Assembly (NCBI RefSeq): GCF_000247695.1
Contig: NW_004624781.1
Coordinates: forward strand, 11,016,182-11,080,181
DNA: 64,000 nt
Source of the DNA: Heterocephalus glaber
Lineage: Eukaryota; Chordata; Mammalia; Rodentia; Bathyergidae
Reading direction: 5' to 3'
This document shows positions 48,270-58,960 of the stretch, piece by piece. Under the pieces are notes generated by a model, which was given only the letters and a program-made list of their open reading frames with translations, was not told the DNA's origin and made no database searches. How positions within the stretch are numbered: position 1 is the stretch's first letter; each line of letters opens with the position of its first letter. A program made the position numbers and the translations under genes.

Positions 48270-48450
48270 TTTCAAACTCTGGCTGTGCTAGCTGTGGGCA
48301 AGTTATTTAACCTCCCTGAATTCAGTTTTCTCGTCTAGCACACAGTGATGATATCGCCTGGGTGAGGGCTGCAGTGAAGATCAGATATGGAGACAGGGGA
48401 GGCTTCAGGCCCTGGAGCATAGTAAGTGGTCAGAAAACACTAGCTGTTAA
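48270..48450 (-). mobile_element. MIR SINE
   Basis: 'gctgtgggcaagttatttaa', 'cctccctgaattcagttttc', 'tcgtctagcacacagtgatg' and 'ggagcatagtaagtggtcag' are the reversed MIR blocks. Confidence 0.85.
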
Positions 48451-49624
48451 TCGGGGAACAGATCCCAGGGAACAGGTGCCTGGTTGAAACATGCAGTTGG
48501 GTGGTAGAGCCTCCAGGGGGGCTGGGAAGGTGGACTCAGCCTCAGGAGGCACTGGCTGCATTTCAGGTGTGTGAGCTGTTGACACAGTGACAAATGCAAA
48601 TGGGAAAACATTTTGTCAGAGTTAGAGACGGAAGGTTTTGATCATAGCAATTAATAGACTCATTCCCGAGGACCACTTGTGCATTGTTAATTCTGGATCG
48701 TGTTTTGTGTACGTGCCTTCTCCCTCTCCCCCTCCTTTTCCTCCTCCTTGCCAGTGGCGTCAGCTGCCTGAGAGGGAGAAGCCTCTCCCTCTATTTCCAG
48801 GACAGTGGCTGCTCCTGGTTGCCAACAACAAATTAAACCTGCTAATCCCCATTAAGAATCTTCTATGGCTGGGGCCCTGGCTAAGGGCTGGGAGAGCAAA
48901 TGTTAGGGTTCGTAAAGGGCTCACTGTCTGCAGCATGCGACTCAGCAGCAGCTCCCCAGGATTGAAGGCAACGAGTTGAGTGCCTGGGGCAGTGGGATGT
49001 GACAAATCCTAACAGAAGACACCAGGTCAGCATTCCCAGAGGAGGCCTCTGTGAGCCAGGCCCACGTGCACTTGAAGCTGCACAGTGAGCACACTAGGTA
49101 ACATGGTCAGCAAACAGTATCGTGTCTGAGCAGAGCCGTGAGCAGGATGGAAATGCTTTCCAAACTTCCTGCCCGTGAAGGTCTCCTGGGAGAGTCTGCT
49201 AAAGGCACAGATTCTCAGCCCCTCGCCTATTGCTTCAGACTCAGTGTGCATAACAGAGTTCCGGAAGAGGGACCTGAACAGAGGACGTGGGCCAGTTTAA
49301 CCAGAGCCTTGAGTGTCACTTGGTGCTTTGCCTTCAGTTGACTTCACATCCCAGAGCATCAGACAGTTTTCTTCTCAAGGAGCTATTTTTGTGCAGATCT
49401 GCAAGATTCCCACAGCAGATGCTGTTCAGGTGGCTCCAGGTCAGTGGCTCCTTCTGAGAGGCGAGGGTGGCTCATGGCCCATGAAGACCCGAGTAGGACT
49501 CCTGAAGCTATTTTAGGTGTTTTGAAAATTCTCATGGAAGGTGTGCACTTATCCTTTCTAAGGTTTTAGCCATTTTCCAGAGTGCCTTCTTTAGTCTGGA
49601 ATGCATGGCCACACGGGCTTTGGA
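48451..49624. other. No recognised feature
   Basis: Nothing recognised; open frames lack domains. Confidence 0.45.
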
Positions 49625-49800
49625 GATGGGTCTGAGCTTAGACTCCTCCTGGCACCTCCAGAGCAACATCCTGAGCAAGTTCCTGCACCGGTGCCATCTG
49701 TCTTCCTACTTTATAAAGTGAGGGTGAGAGCAGCACCCAGCTCTGAGGGCTGAGTGAGGATGCCAGTGCCTGCTGGAAACAAGGTGCTCCGAAAGTATTG
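49625..49800 (-). mobile_element. MIR SINE, decayed
   Basis: 'catcctgagcaagttcctgc', 'gccatctgtcttcctacttt', 'ataaagtgagggtgagagca' and 'aacaaggtgctccgaaagta' match reversed MIR. Confidence 0.65.
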
Positions 49801-51675
49801 ATATTAAGCTTAAAAAATAATGATATGGCTTCACGCAGTTGGTTTAGGTAGCAATTCTCAGGAATAACGATAGTAAAAGAGGCTTGAAAGTGAAAACTCA
49901 GGAAGCTGTCTCAGAGGACCTGTTTGCATCCTGATTGTAAGGCAGAGAGCATGGATCTGCTTTTCCTTAGCTCCATTCCCCCCACCCTAGTCTGGGCTAC
50001 GTGCTCCTTAGAGGATCCTCCCACTTAAGCCCTGCTCTGGAGCGTGATTTATCCTGGAAATAGTTCTAACAGAAAATAATAGAAAATTACTTGCCAGGAG
50101 AAGCATCAAATGAGCATGTGTATTTACTTTGGGTGCTTTCCCCCCCTGCACTGGGTTATATTGCCAAGGAGTTAAAAATAGCGGTGATAAGTACTCTGTG
50201 AATTGGTCTCTCTTGGGGTGGCAAGGGTCAACTAAAAGCAGAATGACTCCTCCGGACCCCTGAGAAATCCACTACTTCTGCCTTGAACCCAGCTTCGACA
50301 GCCACCTTTTGCAGCTCTGCTGGTCCTACCCCTGCCATCATACACATCCCCAGAGTGTCCCTCCTGTCTGGTCAGCTCCTCAGACTTGTCTCTGCAGCCC
50401 CGGTCACACCAACTGGTTTTAGATGACCTCATGTTTTCAATATGCTATTTATAACCACTAATTTATGTTTTCATGATACTTCACGTAGCAGCTGGTCCCT
50501 GTGCCTCCGTACGAAAAAATAATGAAATACATGGTATTTATATGGGTGGCTATAGTGTTTGTCATTTTGCATATGGATTGCTGTTGTAGGAGGCATGTAA
50601 AATTGCAAAGGGTATTTTTTTTCTCTTAAAGATAAGCCCCCAGCATATTAAATATTCATCTGCTGTGGAAGAACACTATACCATGTTTTTGTCTCTTTCC
50701 CCCTTATTTTCTCATGGAAATATATTCAGATGTCTACAATATGTATTGTTCTCATAAAATGTTCCTCACTGCAACTGTTCCCCTGAGCAAAACTTAAAAT
50801 CTTCATCAACAGCTGTTCCAAAATATGCTAATATGCATGCCCTTCATCCTGTAGAGTCACATCTAAATAACACCAGCAGAGCATGCTGGAAAGCTTGAAC
50901 CTTGGCAGGCAGTGACTTCGAGCTGTGAGTGAGGAGTTGAGGATGGGTAGCCTGTGATACCTCTGCCCTTTGAAAAGAATTGCTACCTTCCTCCATGGCC
51001 TCATTTCCAGAGGTGCCACGCTGGGTCTCGTGTTATATTCTGTTGCATAGCTGAATTGAAGAGACCGAGATGGAGGGGAAACAAAGGTTTTCCTTCTAAA
51101 GTCAAGGCCGCCATAGGGCCACCTGGAGAAGCAGTGCACTGTAGGTTCTGTGCCCTCACTGGCCACTCTCCTGGGTAGAATTAGTCACATGGTGTAGCAG
51201 CTCTGTGGGAATTTAGAGGTGGAAAGAGAGCTCAGACCACACATCTGAGCAATTTGTTCTCCTCCAGTGGATTTACTTGCAGAGGGCCCCAGAATGTTGG
51301 TTCTCAAAGTCTTGGACCAGATGAGGATCAGCAGTAGCATCCTTGCTGGGGGTCTCTTGATATGCACATGCAGATCCCCACACAGCAGTCAGCTGCAGCC
51401 GGCCCTGACTTAGTGGTTAGAGCCACTGGCCCATGTAGTTCCCCTGGCTGGGGTCTCCTGCCCCTGCATGACAAGGACACCATCACCCACCCTCTCTGTG
51501 GCCAGGGTGGGCATAGAGCTGTGGTGGACACTGCAGAGCCACGAAGCTGCTTTCTGCCCCAGAAAATTGTGGCTGGTGCTCGAATACTTCTGATGACCAC
51601 AGTGCCCGTAACCCAGCAGGTCCCTAAGTGCTGGTGCCTGTGAAAGGGGTAGGCTTCTGAGACAGATACCAGTTG
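49801..51675. other. Apparently unique sequence, possible conserved block
   Basis: 50430-50870 is AT-rich and repeat-free, with 'caatatgctatttataacca' (MEF2-like), 'gtcattttgcatatggattg' (POU-like) and 'agcatattaaatattcatct'. No gene or exon recognised. Confidence 0.25.
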
Positions 51676-52065
51676 TACCAGTTAATCTTAGTGATCAGCT
51701 TGACTGGGTTGAGACTCCTGGAGGAGTGATTGGATCATGGGGACACTGTACTCCTCAATGGATTAGTCCACTGATGTTCACAGCAGAGTGAGCAGTGAGG
51801 AAGTGGGGCTTGGCTAGATGAGGTGGGTTCCTGTGGGCATGCCTTTGGAGGGTGTATCTCTTAGTGCCACTCTTTCCCTGGGTGTCTGCTTCCTGGATGC
51901 CATGAATTGAGCAGCTTTGTTCCACCATGCCCTTCACCTGATTGCCTTGAAGTCAGCAACTATAGACTGAAACCTCTGAAACCATGAGCCAAAATTCACC
52001 CTCTCCTCCCTTAAGTTGTAGGTGTCAGGTACTTTGCCCCAGCAACAGGAAAGCTGACCAGGACA
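51676..52065 (+). mobile_element. MaLR (MT/ORR1-like) solo LTR
   Basis: 'ggagtgattggatcatgggg', 'ctcaatggattagtccactg', 'gtgggcatgcctttggaggg', 'tctgcttcctggatgccatg', 'gactgaaacctctgaaacca', 'tgagccaaaattcaccctct' and a final 'aacaggaaagctgacc' are the ordered landmarks of rodent MaLR LTRs. Confidence 0.88.
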
Positions 52066-52497
52066 CCTTTGTTGGTCACAAACTGAATGACCTGAACATG
52101 TTATGCCAAGTCTTATCACCTTCACCTATAAAATAGAGCTATTAATTCTAGTGAACAGGAATGTTAAAGAAGCGAAAAGTATTTGTGTTTAGTGGGCACC
52201 CAAGAAACATTCATTTTTTAAAAACTGAAGTGTGAAGATATGAAACTATAAAAAGATGTCTCTATGCACTGTCTGACCCCAGTAATAGTTCCTGTTGCTT
52301 CCACCAAAATTTGAACCAAATGTCTTTGCTTTACCTAAATAAGTATCAGTTCTATTTCTTACTCCTGCTAATGGCAGTACTTGTATATTGATGTAATAAT
52401 GGCTCACCTATTTGGAGCACTTACCCTGTGTGAAGTGGTGACTTGAGGACTGCATATATTTTCTTTTTTATGTTTCCATGATTCTATGAGAAAAGTG
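52066..52497. other. No confident feature
   Basis: A short MIR/L2-like piece 'ttggagcacttaccctgtgt' lies at 52410-52429. Otherwise nothing recognised. Confidence 0.4.
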
Positions 52498-52836
52498 TGG
52501 TAGGCAAAATAATGAGCCTCTGAAGGTATCCACATCCTAATCTCTAGGACCTATGAATATGTTACCTTATGTGGCAAGGTACTTTACACATGTGATTAAA
52601 TTAGGAACTGGATAGATGATCCCAGATTAGCTGACTGAGCTGGCAGTGATCCCAGGTCTTTATAGGACTGTGGCAGGAGACTGTGAGAGAAGGTGATTTG
52701 GTGACGAAAGTGGAGGACAAGAGAAAGAGAAACAGGCAGACAGTTATCTAACCTGCTAACTTTGAAGGTGAAAGAAAGGGTCAATGTAAGCCACTAAGTG
52801 TGTCATAGTCTGTTACTGCAGCATTAAGAACGTAGG
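52498..52836 (+). mobile_element. MaLR solo LTR, MLT1-type
   Basis: 'tggtaggcaaaataatgagc', 'tccacatcctaatctctagg', 'acctatgaatatgttacctt', 'catgtgattaaattaggaac', 'gtaagccactaagtgtgtca' and 'gttactgcagcattaagaac' follow an MLT1-class LTR from start to end. The middle is shortened. Confidence 0.9.
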
Positions 52837-52839
52837 ACC

Positions 52840-52960
52840 GGAGTCTTACGATTGCACCCATATGACAGATGTGGAAATGGGATCCTAAAGGCAAGGCAAG
52901 TCCCTGCTGTCACAAGGCTGGGAAGTTGCACACCCGGGAATCACATTCACCTCCAGTTCC
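52840..52960 (+). mobile_element. MIR fragment
   Basis: 'cccatatgacagatgtggaa', 'atgggatcctaaaggcaagg' and 'tcacaaggctgggaagttgc' match the ccattttacagatgaggaaactgaggc...cacagctagtaagtgg part of MIR. Confidence 0.65.
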
Positions 52961-53260
52961 AGAGCCCAGACAGAACTGACACTTCAGACACTTCCCTCCA
53001 GGAAGAGTAGGTGGCTGGAGTTGTGGGCTGCCTATGGGGTTGTCTTTTCAAGAGTACCAGTCCAACAGTGTTGGTAGCAAGGCCCACCCTAGGGTGCTTC
53101 CCAGGAGCATTGGAATATGGTCATGGAGTCAGATGAGCTGTTCTTTCTGGGTGCTGTGTGCCATTAATGATGTGCGCTGGCTGTCTTAGCTGAGGGGATT
53201 GTAAGGAAGGCAGTTCCTGAAGAGGTTGTTCAAGGAAAAACAGGAAGTGGCATTGGCATC

Positions 53261-53578
53261 CAATACAGCTCCATCTGACACAACTCCATCCTCTCCAGTG
53301 ACACCCAGTACAGCTCCATCCAGTACCACTCCACTCAGTATAACTCCATCCAGTTCAGCCCAATTCAGTAGGACTCCATCCAGTCCAGCCCTAGGTAGTC
53401 CAACTCCACCCAATATGATTCCACCCATTATAGCCCCATCCAGTACAGCTCTATCCAGTGCAACTGCATCCAGTACTGCCCCACTCATTACAGCTCCATA
53501 AACTACCACCCCATCCAGACCAGCCCCATCCAGTCCAACTCCTTCCGGTCCAGCCCCACCCAGTACAGCCTCATCCAG
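53261..53578. repeat. 15-bp minisatellite, about 21 copies
   Basis: Degenerate tandem units of 'cagtacagctccatc' keep a strict 15-bp register. Because 15 is a multiple of three, one frame on each strand reads as a pentapeptide repeat. The plus strand gives TAPSS-like Ser/Thr/Pro units with a stop (TAA) near 53500. The minus strand gives AVLDG-like units, open through the whole array inside a 155-residue frame (53186-53653). No promoter, splice site or flanking domain supports a gene. It is most simply a VNTR. Confidence 0.9.
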
Positions 53579-54245
53579 AGAAACTGATGGAGAACCCACA
53601 GCAAGGAATGCTTTTCTAAGAAAAATGAAACAACAACAAGAAATAAGACCCACATGCCTTCAACAATAACTGAGAAACATGGAGGTCAAGCAAGGATTCT
53701 CAGGCTGGAGAAAGCCCTCTTGTGCTCCTTGAAGCTGCGGTATTCATGTCTTGGAGGAGGAAGTACTGGCCAAGGTGGCCGGAAGCTCCCTCCCAATAGC
53801 AAGGCCTCATCTGCCATAGAGGCTGAGGACCTGAAGGAGGAAGGCAGAGCAGCCGCCAGGGGGAAAGCCCTGGGGATCTGGGGAGAGTGCCCAGCAAAAG
53901 GCATGGTCAGGGCCCCAAGAGCCAAGCTCCTCCCTGAATGCCTTGAACATCAAAGTCCAGCCAGGGCCAAAAGAAGCCCAGACTGTCTTTGAAGCTGTGT
54001 AAGGGCTGCACAAGGGAAAAGCCGGAAGGCTCTGGCTATGGCTAAGGGAGGCTGAGACAACAGATGCCCAAGGCAGCAAACATCTGCAGGGCAACCTGCC
54101 TGAGCTGTGGCAGGGGGAGGAGTGGCCAGCCTGCCTTCAAGCCCTCTTAGTCCCGACAGGAAGAAGACAGCGGTTTCTGTTTCCTCTGATGTTCGATCTG
54201 GCAGGGTGGGGCCCAGGGTGCACAGAGGGCTGGGAGGGTTAGGGG
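53579..54245. other. No recognised feature
   Basis: Several overlapping open frames on both strands, somewhat more GC-rich than average. No domain or CpG island. Confidence 0.45.
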
Positions 54246-54330
54246 TGGGCTGGTGCCTCAGTGGTGGAGCCTTGCCTGGCATGTGTGAGGACCTGCGTTC
54301 AATCTGCAGCACTGCTGAAAAATAAAATCC
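54246..54330 (+). mobile_element. ID-like SINE, diverged
   Basis: 'gggctggtgcctcagtggtg', 'gagccttgcctggcatgtgt', 'gaggacctgcgttcaatctg' and 'aaaaataaaat' tail: a forward ID-type unit with a damaged A-box. Confidence 0.8.
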
Positions 54331-54439
54331 TGGGAAGTAAGTGGAAAGGAATGAATAATTTTTGAGAGGCCACTCCAAGGCAGATTCTCAGCTGACACAA
54401 TCACACAAATTCTCTCTTCCGGCTGTCAGAGACTCCGGA

Positions 54440-54570
54440 AGGTAAACATTACACTGTTTTGTAGATGGAGGCTCCGAGAGGTTAAATAACTTGACATAGC
54501 CAGTCCTGCCAGAACCAAGACTGAAGCTCAGTGTTGTGACTTCAAGCCCAGTGCACCTTCCTGCACGCTG
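54440..54570 (+). mobile_element. MIR fragment
   Basis: 'ttgtagatggaggctccgag', 'aggttaaataacttgacata' and 'cagaaccaagactgaagctc' match the MIR second half. Confidence 0.75.
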
Positions 54571-55193
54571 ACTCCTGGGGGTCGGGAAATGCCTCGTGTG
54601 TTAGCTAATGACTTGGAAAGGTGTTCGAGAGATAGTGTTAGTGGGCAAGGCAGTTATGCTATCCAGCTCTTATTAACATGCAGCCATTTATGGATCCTAG
54701 AAATAACAGGATTAATATATGATTCACTCTGATGCCATCAGGTAGCTCGCTACCTCCAAGTGTTGAAGTTTGGGGTATTTTTAAAATTGCTTTTGCTGAT
54801 CTATATTTTCCAGGTTGTCTACAGGAAACAACACTTAACTGTATTCATGAATACTAATGGAACTCTGGGCTTTTAAGCTCCTTTGGCAGAGTTTGTCTGA
54901 GCAACTGTTTCCACGTAGTTTAGAGGTGCCCAAAAGAATGGGTGGACATAAAGGGCTATCTGGGAATGTCCAGAGTGGAGCAGATACCAGAAACAGGAAA
55001 TGTTGCAACCGTTTTTACGTTGTGATCCTATAAGAAGCCCAGACACTGCTGGAGGATGGGGATTGCAGGTAGGTGGGGACATGGGAGTGTGCATAGTGGG
55101 GTTGGTGGCACCCTCCTACCTTGAATGTCTGGTTAAAGATCTGGTGCTGAGTCCCACAGATGATGAAGAACCTAGCCCAGAAGGGGTGATGGT
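54571..55193. other. No recognised feature
   Basis: Nothing recognised. Confidence 0.45.
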
Positions 55194-55372
55194 ACCAGGC
55201 TGGGCTTGAACTTACCATCCTCCTGCCTCAGCCTCCCAGAGTGTTGGGATTACAAGGGTGTGCCACCACGCCAGGGTAGGAGGGTTGCTTTTTTAGTACC
55301 GAAAGTCTGAATCAGGGCCTGTACCCAGTGTACAGGTCCTGAGTAGTAACACACTCTCACCACCTAGTGGCC
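55194..55372 (-). mobile_element. B1 fragment with adjoining ID-like piece
   Basis: 55194-55276 is a clear reversed B1 ('ctgggcttgaacttaccatc', 'ctgcctcagcctcccagagt', 'gtgttgggattacaaggg', 'tgccaccacgccagg'). 55292-55372 ('ttttttagtaccgaaagtct', 'gaatcagggcctgtacccag') may be a damaged ID. In a normal reversed composite the ID part would come first, so this is two insertions or a rearrangement. Confidence 0.65.
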
Positions 55373-56109
55373 CCATGGCCAAATTGCAGGACTAAAGAAT
55401 TTAGGCAGAGTCCTGGTTGAGGAGAAATTTCTGTATCAAAATCCAGAATCATAGTCAAGTTATCCATATCTCCCAAAGCTCTACAGGTTTATAAACATCT
55501 GGATAAAAAACCTAAGTGTCATTAATAATGGGGACAGTGCTTCTTTGAGTAACTCAAAATTGTTCAAACCCTGCAGATAGAGAAAAAATTTACATCTCCA
55601 GGAATGTACAAATTTCTGGGTGTAGCTGAAAGTTGAGAAACTCAGTAGCTTTCAGACTTGTAATGAAGGGGAAAAGACTTTCTTAATAATCCCTAGCAGT
55701 TTGACATTTAAGAGACATAACTGCTGAGAAGCAAGCAAACGGTGATTTTCACTGAACTCTTGTTTCTGCTGATTCCACAGCCTGGAGAGATGTCATTAAA
55801 GCAAGCACTGAAATTTAAACAGAAGTGTTGGGTTCTTCTAATTCTATGATTTTTGTCACCACAGCCCATTTGAGACATTTGCCACATACAACTTCTTCTT
55901 CATCTTCATCCTCAGTTGTAATTCCAGGGAGGACTTGTCTCAAGAAGCAGGCTGGTCTCCGAGACATGGATGTTGGTGAGGTAGCTGTGGGGTGAAGGTA
56001 GAGGTGATCGTGGAGATGTAAATGAAAGAAGAGGGCCTCTCTTGCCATGTTGGCCTTTGCTGGCAGAGGAGCTGCGGGTAACATGGGAAAGAGCCCTGTG
56101 TTGAGAATC
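55373..56109. other. No recognised feature
   Basis: Nothing recognised. Confidence 0.45.
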
Positions 56110-56270
56110 TGGAGGTCAGGATTTTATTTTGGGCCCTTTGTCTAACTAGGTCTGTGATTTTGGGTAAGATAGCCTTTCTGAGTTCACATATTCCTTGCTG
56201 TAAAGCTGGGCTTTATATCTGCCTTCCCTGTAGTACCATGATGGCATCAAGCTAGAACCAAAGGCACTGG
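56110..56270 (-). mobile_element. MIR fragment
   Basis: 'gtctgtgattttgggtaaga', 'tagcctttctgagttcacat', 'attccttgctgtaaagctgg' match reversed MIR (gtgaccttgggcaagt ... ctgagcctcagtttcctcatctgtaaaatgg). Confidence 0.65.
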
Positions 56271-56774
56271 GAAAATAGGAGGTGGTACAAGAATTATCAG
56301 TGGAGGACACTTCCTTTGGAAAAGTCCAGCTCTGTAGGAGTTTTATTCCTTGTTCTCCTCCACTTTCCTTCTGCTCTTTCTCCCATTCCTGCTTCTGTTC
56401 TTATTCCTGTGGGATAAGGCTGCTGTAGGGGATAAACCTGGTGTCCATGTGTCTTTCCAGTGCTTGGGCGTACAGTAAATATTCAATAGCCACTGGTCAG
56501 TTTGCCAGGGCCTGTTCCTTTCAGTGTAATTCTTGTCTCTCTGTCAGGGTCCTCAGGAACCTCCTAGAAGACAGTGCTCAAAAATGCTCCAGTCTTAAAA
56601 ATAAAACAATATGTAAAATGTCTTCAATCTCTGTGTATGCCGTTTCTCTTCCGTGTGTGGGGTGCCCTACCATTGGGCTAGTGGGTCCATTCGTAAGTGG
56701 GCTCCACTTGGGAGAGTTTGAGAATTGGCCTCAGATGGCAGCCCACCATCTATGGATGGTGCAGCTTTCAGAGC
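56271..56774. other. No recognised feature
   Basis: Nothing recognised. Confidence 0.45.
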
Positions 56775-56960
56775 CTGTCCTTAGGCAGGAGTCAGGGTTC
56801 TAATACTTAAATCTGTGTGGCCTTATGTGAGTTAGTTAACCTGTCTGGGCTTCACGTTCTTCATTTGTGAGCCATAAAAATTCTACAAACCACAGGGAGT
56901 AGTTGTGGGGATTAAATGAAATCTCTACAAATAAATGGCTGTTTTAAGTGGTAGATAGAT
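56775..56960 (-). mobile_element. MIR SINE
   Basis: 'atgtgagttagttaacctgt', 'ctgggcttcacgttcttcat', 'ttgtggggattaaatgaaat' follow reversed MIR closely. Confidence 0.85.
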
Positions 56961-57664
56961 ACTAACTTTTGTAGCTTAACCAACTCTAAGTTTAACACAT
57001 TCACTTGGCCTATATGACTAAGAATGGGTTGGAGATTTTTTTGTCTTTTCTTTCATTTCCCCACATTCCGCTCTCATTGCTGGGTTTCCTCTGTAAAGTG
57101 GAACCCCAGTGTTCACCAGGGCAGGGAGTTGGTGGGACACCCAGGCCTCTGATCGATTCTACATATTGGATTTTGGAATGGCGTTCATTTCTCTCTCCCT
57201 CTGCAGGGTGGGGGGGAGAGAGAGAACGAGAGACCATTTTAAAAAGCCTTGGTCTGGATAAAGACAACTGATCAAAAGAAGGAATTAGCTGAAGGACTCC
57301 ACTTTGGAGAGGTGTAGCAGCTGCATAGTCGCAGAAACGCTTGTCTTGTCATTGAAGCAGGACCTCTGCAGGCAGTGGTTGTATTATTTAGGTTTGTGTT
57401 GCTCTTCTTAATAAAAACAGTGATACCTGAACTAGACAGGAAAAAGTGAACATTTTCTGTTTTTAGCTTCTGCTGACCCTCCACTCCCAGTCTCCCAGAT
57501 GAGGCTGAAGTATGGTGGTCTTAGCACATGGAAATGCTATCAGCCTCTCAGAAACTGCTGATAACTTAAAGGCTTAAGGATCCAGAAAGGCAGCACATGT
57601 GCCCAGTGTCTTTAGTTGTGCTGCAACTTTGTACACAAAATCAGGAAAAGCACCTGTTGATATA
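56961..57664. other. No recognised feature
   Basis: Nothing recognised; a purine-rich patch lies at 57209-57233. Confidence 0.45.
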
Positions 57665-57934
57665 TACCATATTTCCCTGAAAGTAAGACTGGGACCGGTT
57701 CTCATATTAATTTTTGCGCCAAAAGATGCAATAGGATTTATTTTCAGGGGCTATTTTATTTTTTTCATGTACAACAATCTACATTTATTCATGTACAACA
57801 ATTATATTTATTTGTGTAAAAAATCTACATTTATTCAAATATAGTCAATCATGTCACCTTCTTCTAGAGCATCATCTTAGCTCTCCAAACTCTGAATTCT
57901 GGCCTGAACTTCTTGTAACTCTATTCCTATAGAA

Positions 57935-58126
57935 CAGTGATGGCAAACCTTTTAGAGATGAGTGCCCAAACTGCAACCCCAAACCCTCTTATTTATTGCA
58001 AAGTGCCAACATTGCAATTAAACCTGAACACTGAGGTTTCAGTTAAGAAAAAACAACTCATACATTAACATCTTGTTTTTTTAAAGAGAAACAAATAAGA
58101 CATGTGCCACAGGTTCACCACCACTG
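57935..58126. mobile_element. 192-bp nonautonomous hAT element (MITE)
   Basis: Ends 'cagtgatggcaaacct' and, reversed, 'cagtggtggtgaacct' are 16-bp inverted repeats with three mismatches. They are flanked by 'ctatagaa' (57927-57934) and 'ctgtagaa' (58127-58134), an 8-bp duplication with one mismatch. CAGTG ends plus an 8-bp duplication are hAT hallmarks. The interior ('tttagagatgagtgcccaaa', 'tatttattgcaaagtgccaa', 'aacctgaacactgaggtttc') has no coding capacity. It interrupts the transposase region of the pogo-like element, so it is younger. The ends resemble OposCharlie-type hATs, but I cannot name the family. Confidence 0.88.
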
Positions 58127-58375
58127 CTGTAGAACCATGGGCCCTAATCTCTCATGTCTAGCAGTAGAGCTGTCCTTAAGCAAGCTTTCTTGTCTATGTA
58201 GCCTGCTAGTAGTGCATTGGCAACACAGCTGTCAGTGATTTTATCCCATGAATTCTTCACCTCAGTCACTTCCTGCAGCCTAGGCTTCACAAAGTTTCAT
58301 TAAATCAAGTGTTAACTGAATTAATTATGAGACAGCTGTGGCAACAAAAATGATGGCAGTTAAGAATGGTGGTCC

Positions 58376-58533
58376 TGCCTGGTGTGGTGGCGCACACCTG
58401 TAATCCCAGCACTCGGGAGGGAGAGGCAGGAGGATGGCCAAGAGTTCGAGGCCAGCCTGAGTTACATAGTGAGTTCAGAGCCAGCCTGAACTACAAAGCG
58501 AGACCTTGTTTCAAAAAAAAAAAGAGAGAGAGA
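58376..58533 (+). mobile_element. B1 SINE with internal duplication
   Basis: 'ggtgtggtggcgcacacctg', 'taatcccagcactcgggagg', then 'ggccagcctgagttacatag' and 'gagccagcctgaactacaaa', the internal tandem duplication of about 29 bp typical of B1. An A/GA-rich tail follows. Flanked by 'gaatggtggtcc' (58364-58375) and 'gaatgatggtcc' (58534-58545), a 12-bp duplication with one mismatch. No ID tail, unlike the composites elsewhere. Confidence 0.95.
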
Positions 58534-58874
58534 GAATGATGGTCCACATAAAAGTGATGAAAAATTACAGGCAGCAAAATTCAGAAAATGTTGATTTCAC
58601 AAAAGTGCACTAAGCGTGTCCGTTACAACACAGGACATACTGAATTAGGAAGATTCGTGTTAGACACAACCGTGTCCATTTGTTATCAAGTGTGCATGTC
58701 GTTCACTCAGTGTGTCTGTACTCTGATTGGTCATTCAGCAGTGAGGCTGGAGTTCATCTGCTTATATAGGTGTTATCCTCTTGTCCAAAGGCTCCCACTT
58801 GGGTATTTACAAATACATAATTATAATTTATAACATCACTTATTTCAAGTATTAATGTCAATAATATTATTATT

Positions 58875-58960
58875 TGGGTTTTTTTGGTACCGGGGATCGA
58901 ACTCGGGTCCTTGCGCCTGCTCAGCAGGCAGCGAAACCACTGAGCTAAATCCCTGGCCCT
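58875..58960 (-). mobile_element. ID SINE with intact internal promoter boxes
   Basis: Reverse ID: T-rich tail, 'ggtaccggggatcgaactcg' (B-box gagttcgatcc intact on the minus strand) and 'ccactgagctaaatccctgg' (A-box tagctcagtgg intact). Flanked by 'ataatattattatt' (from 58861) and 'ataatattatttat' (from 58961). It is among the best-preserved ID copies in the window. Confidence 0.95.

Noticed and set aside
53186..53653. Minus-strand frame resembling a pentapeptide-repeat protein
   Set aside because: The repeat is fully explained by the 15-bp minisatellite; flanking residues have no domain and there is no gene structure.
57599..57844. Plus-strand open frame of 81 residues
   Set aside because: It covers the left end of the pogo-like transposon on the strand opposite to its transposase remnant.
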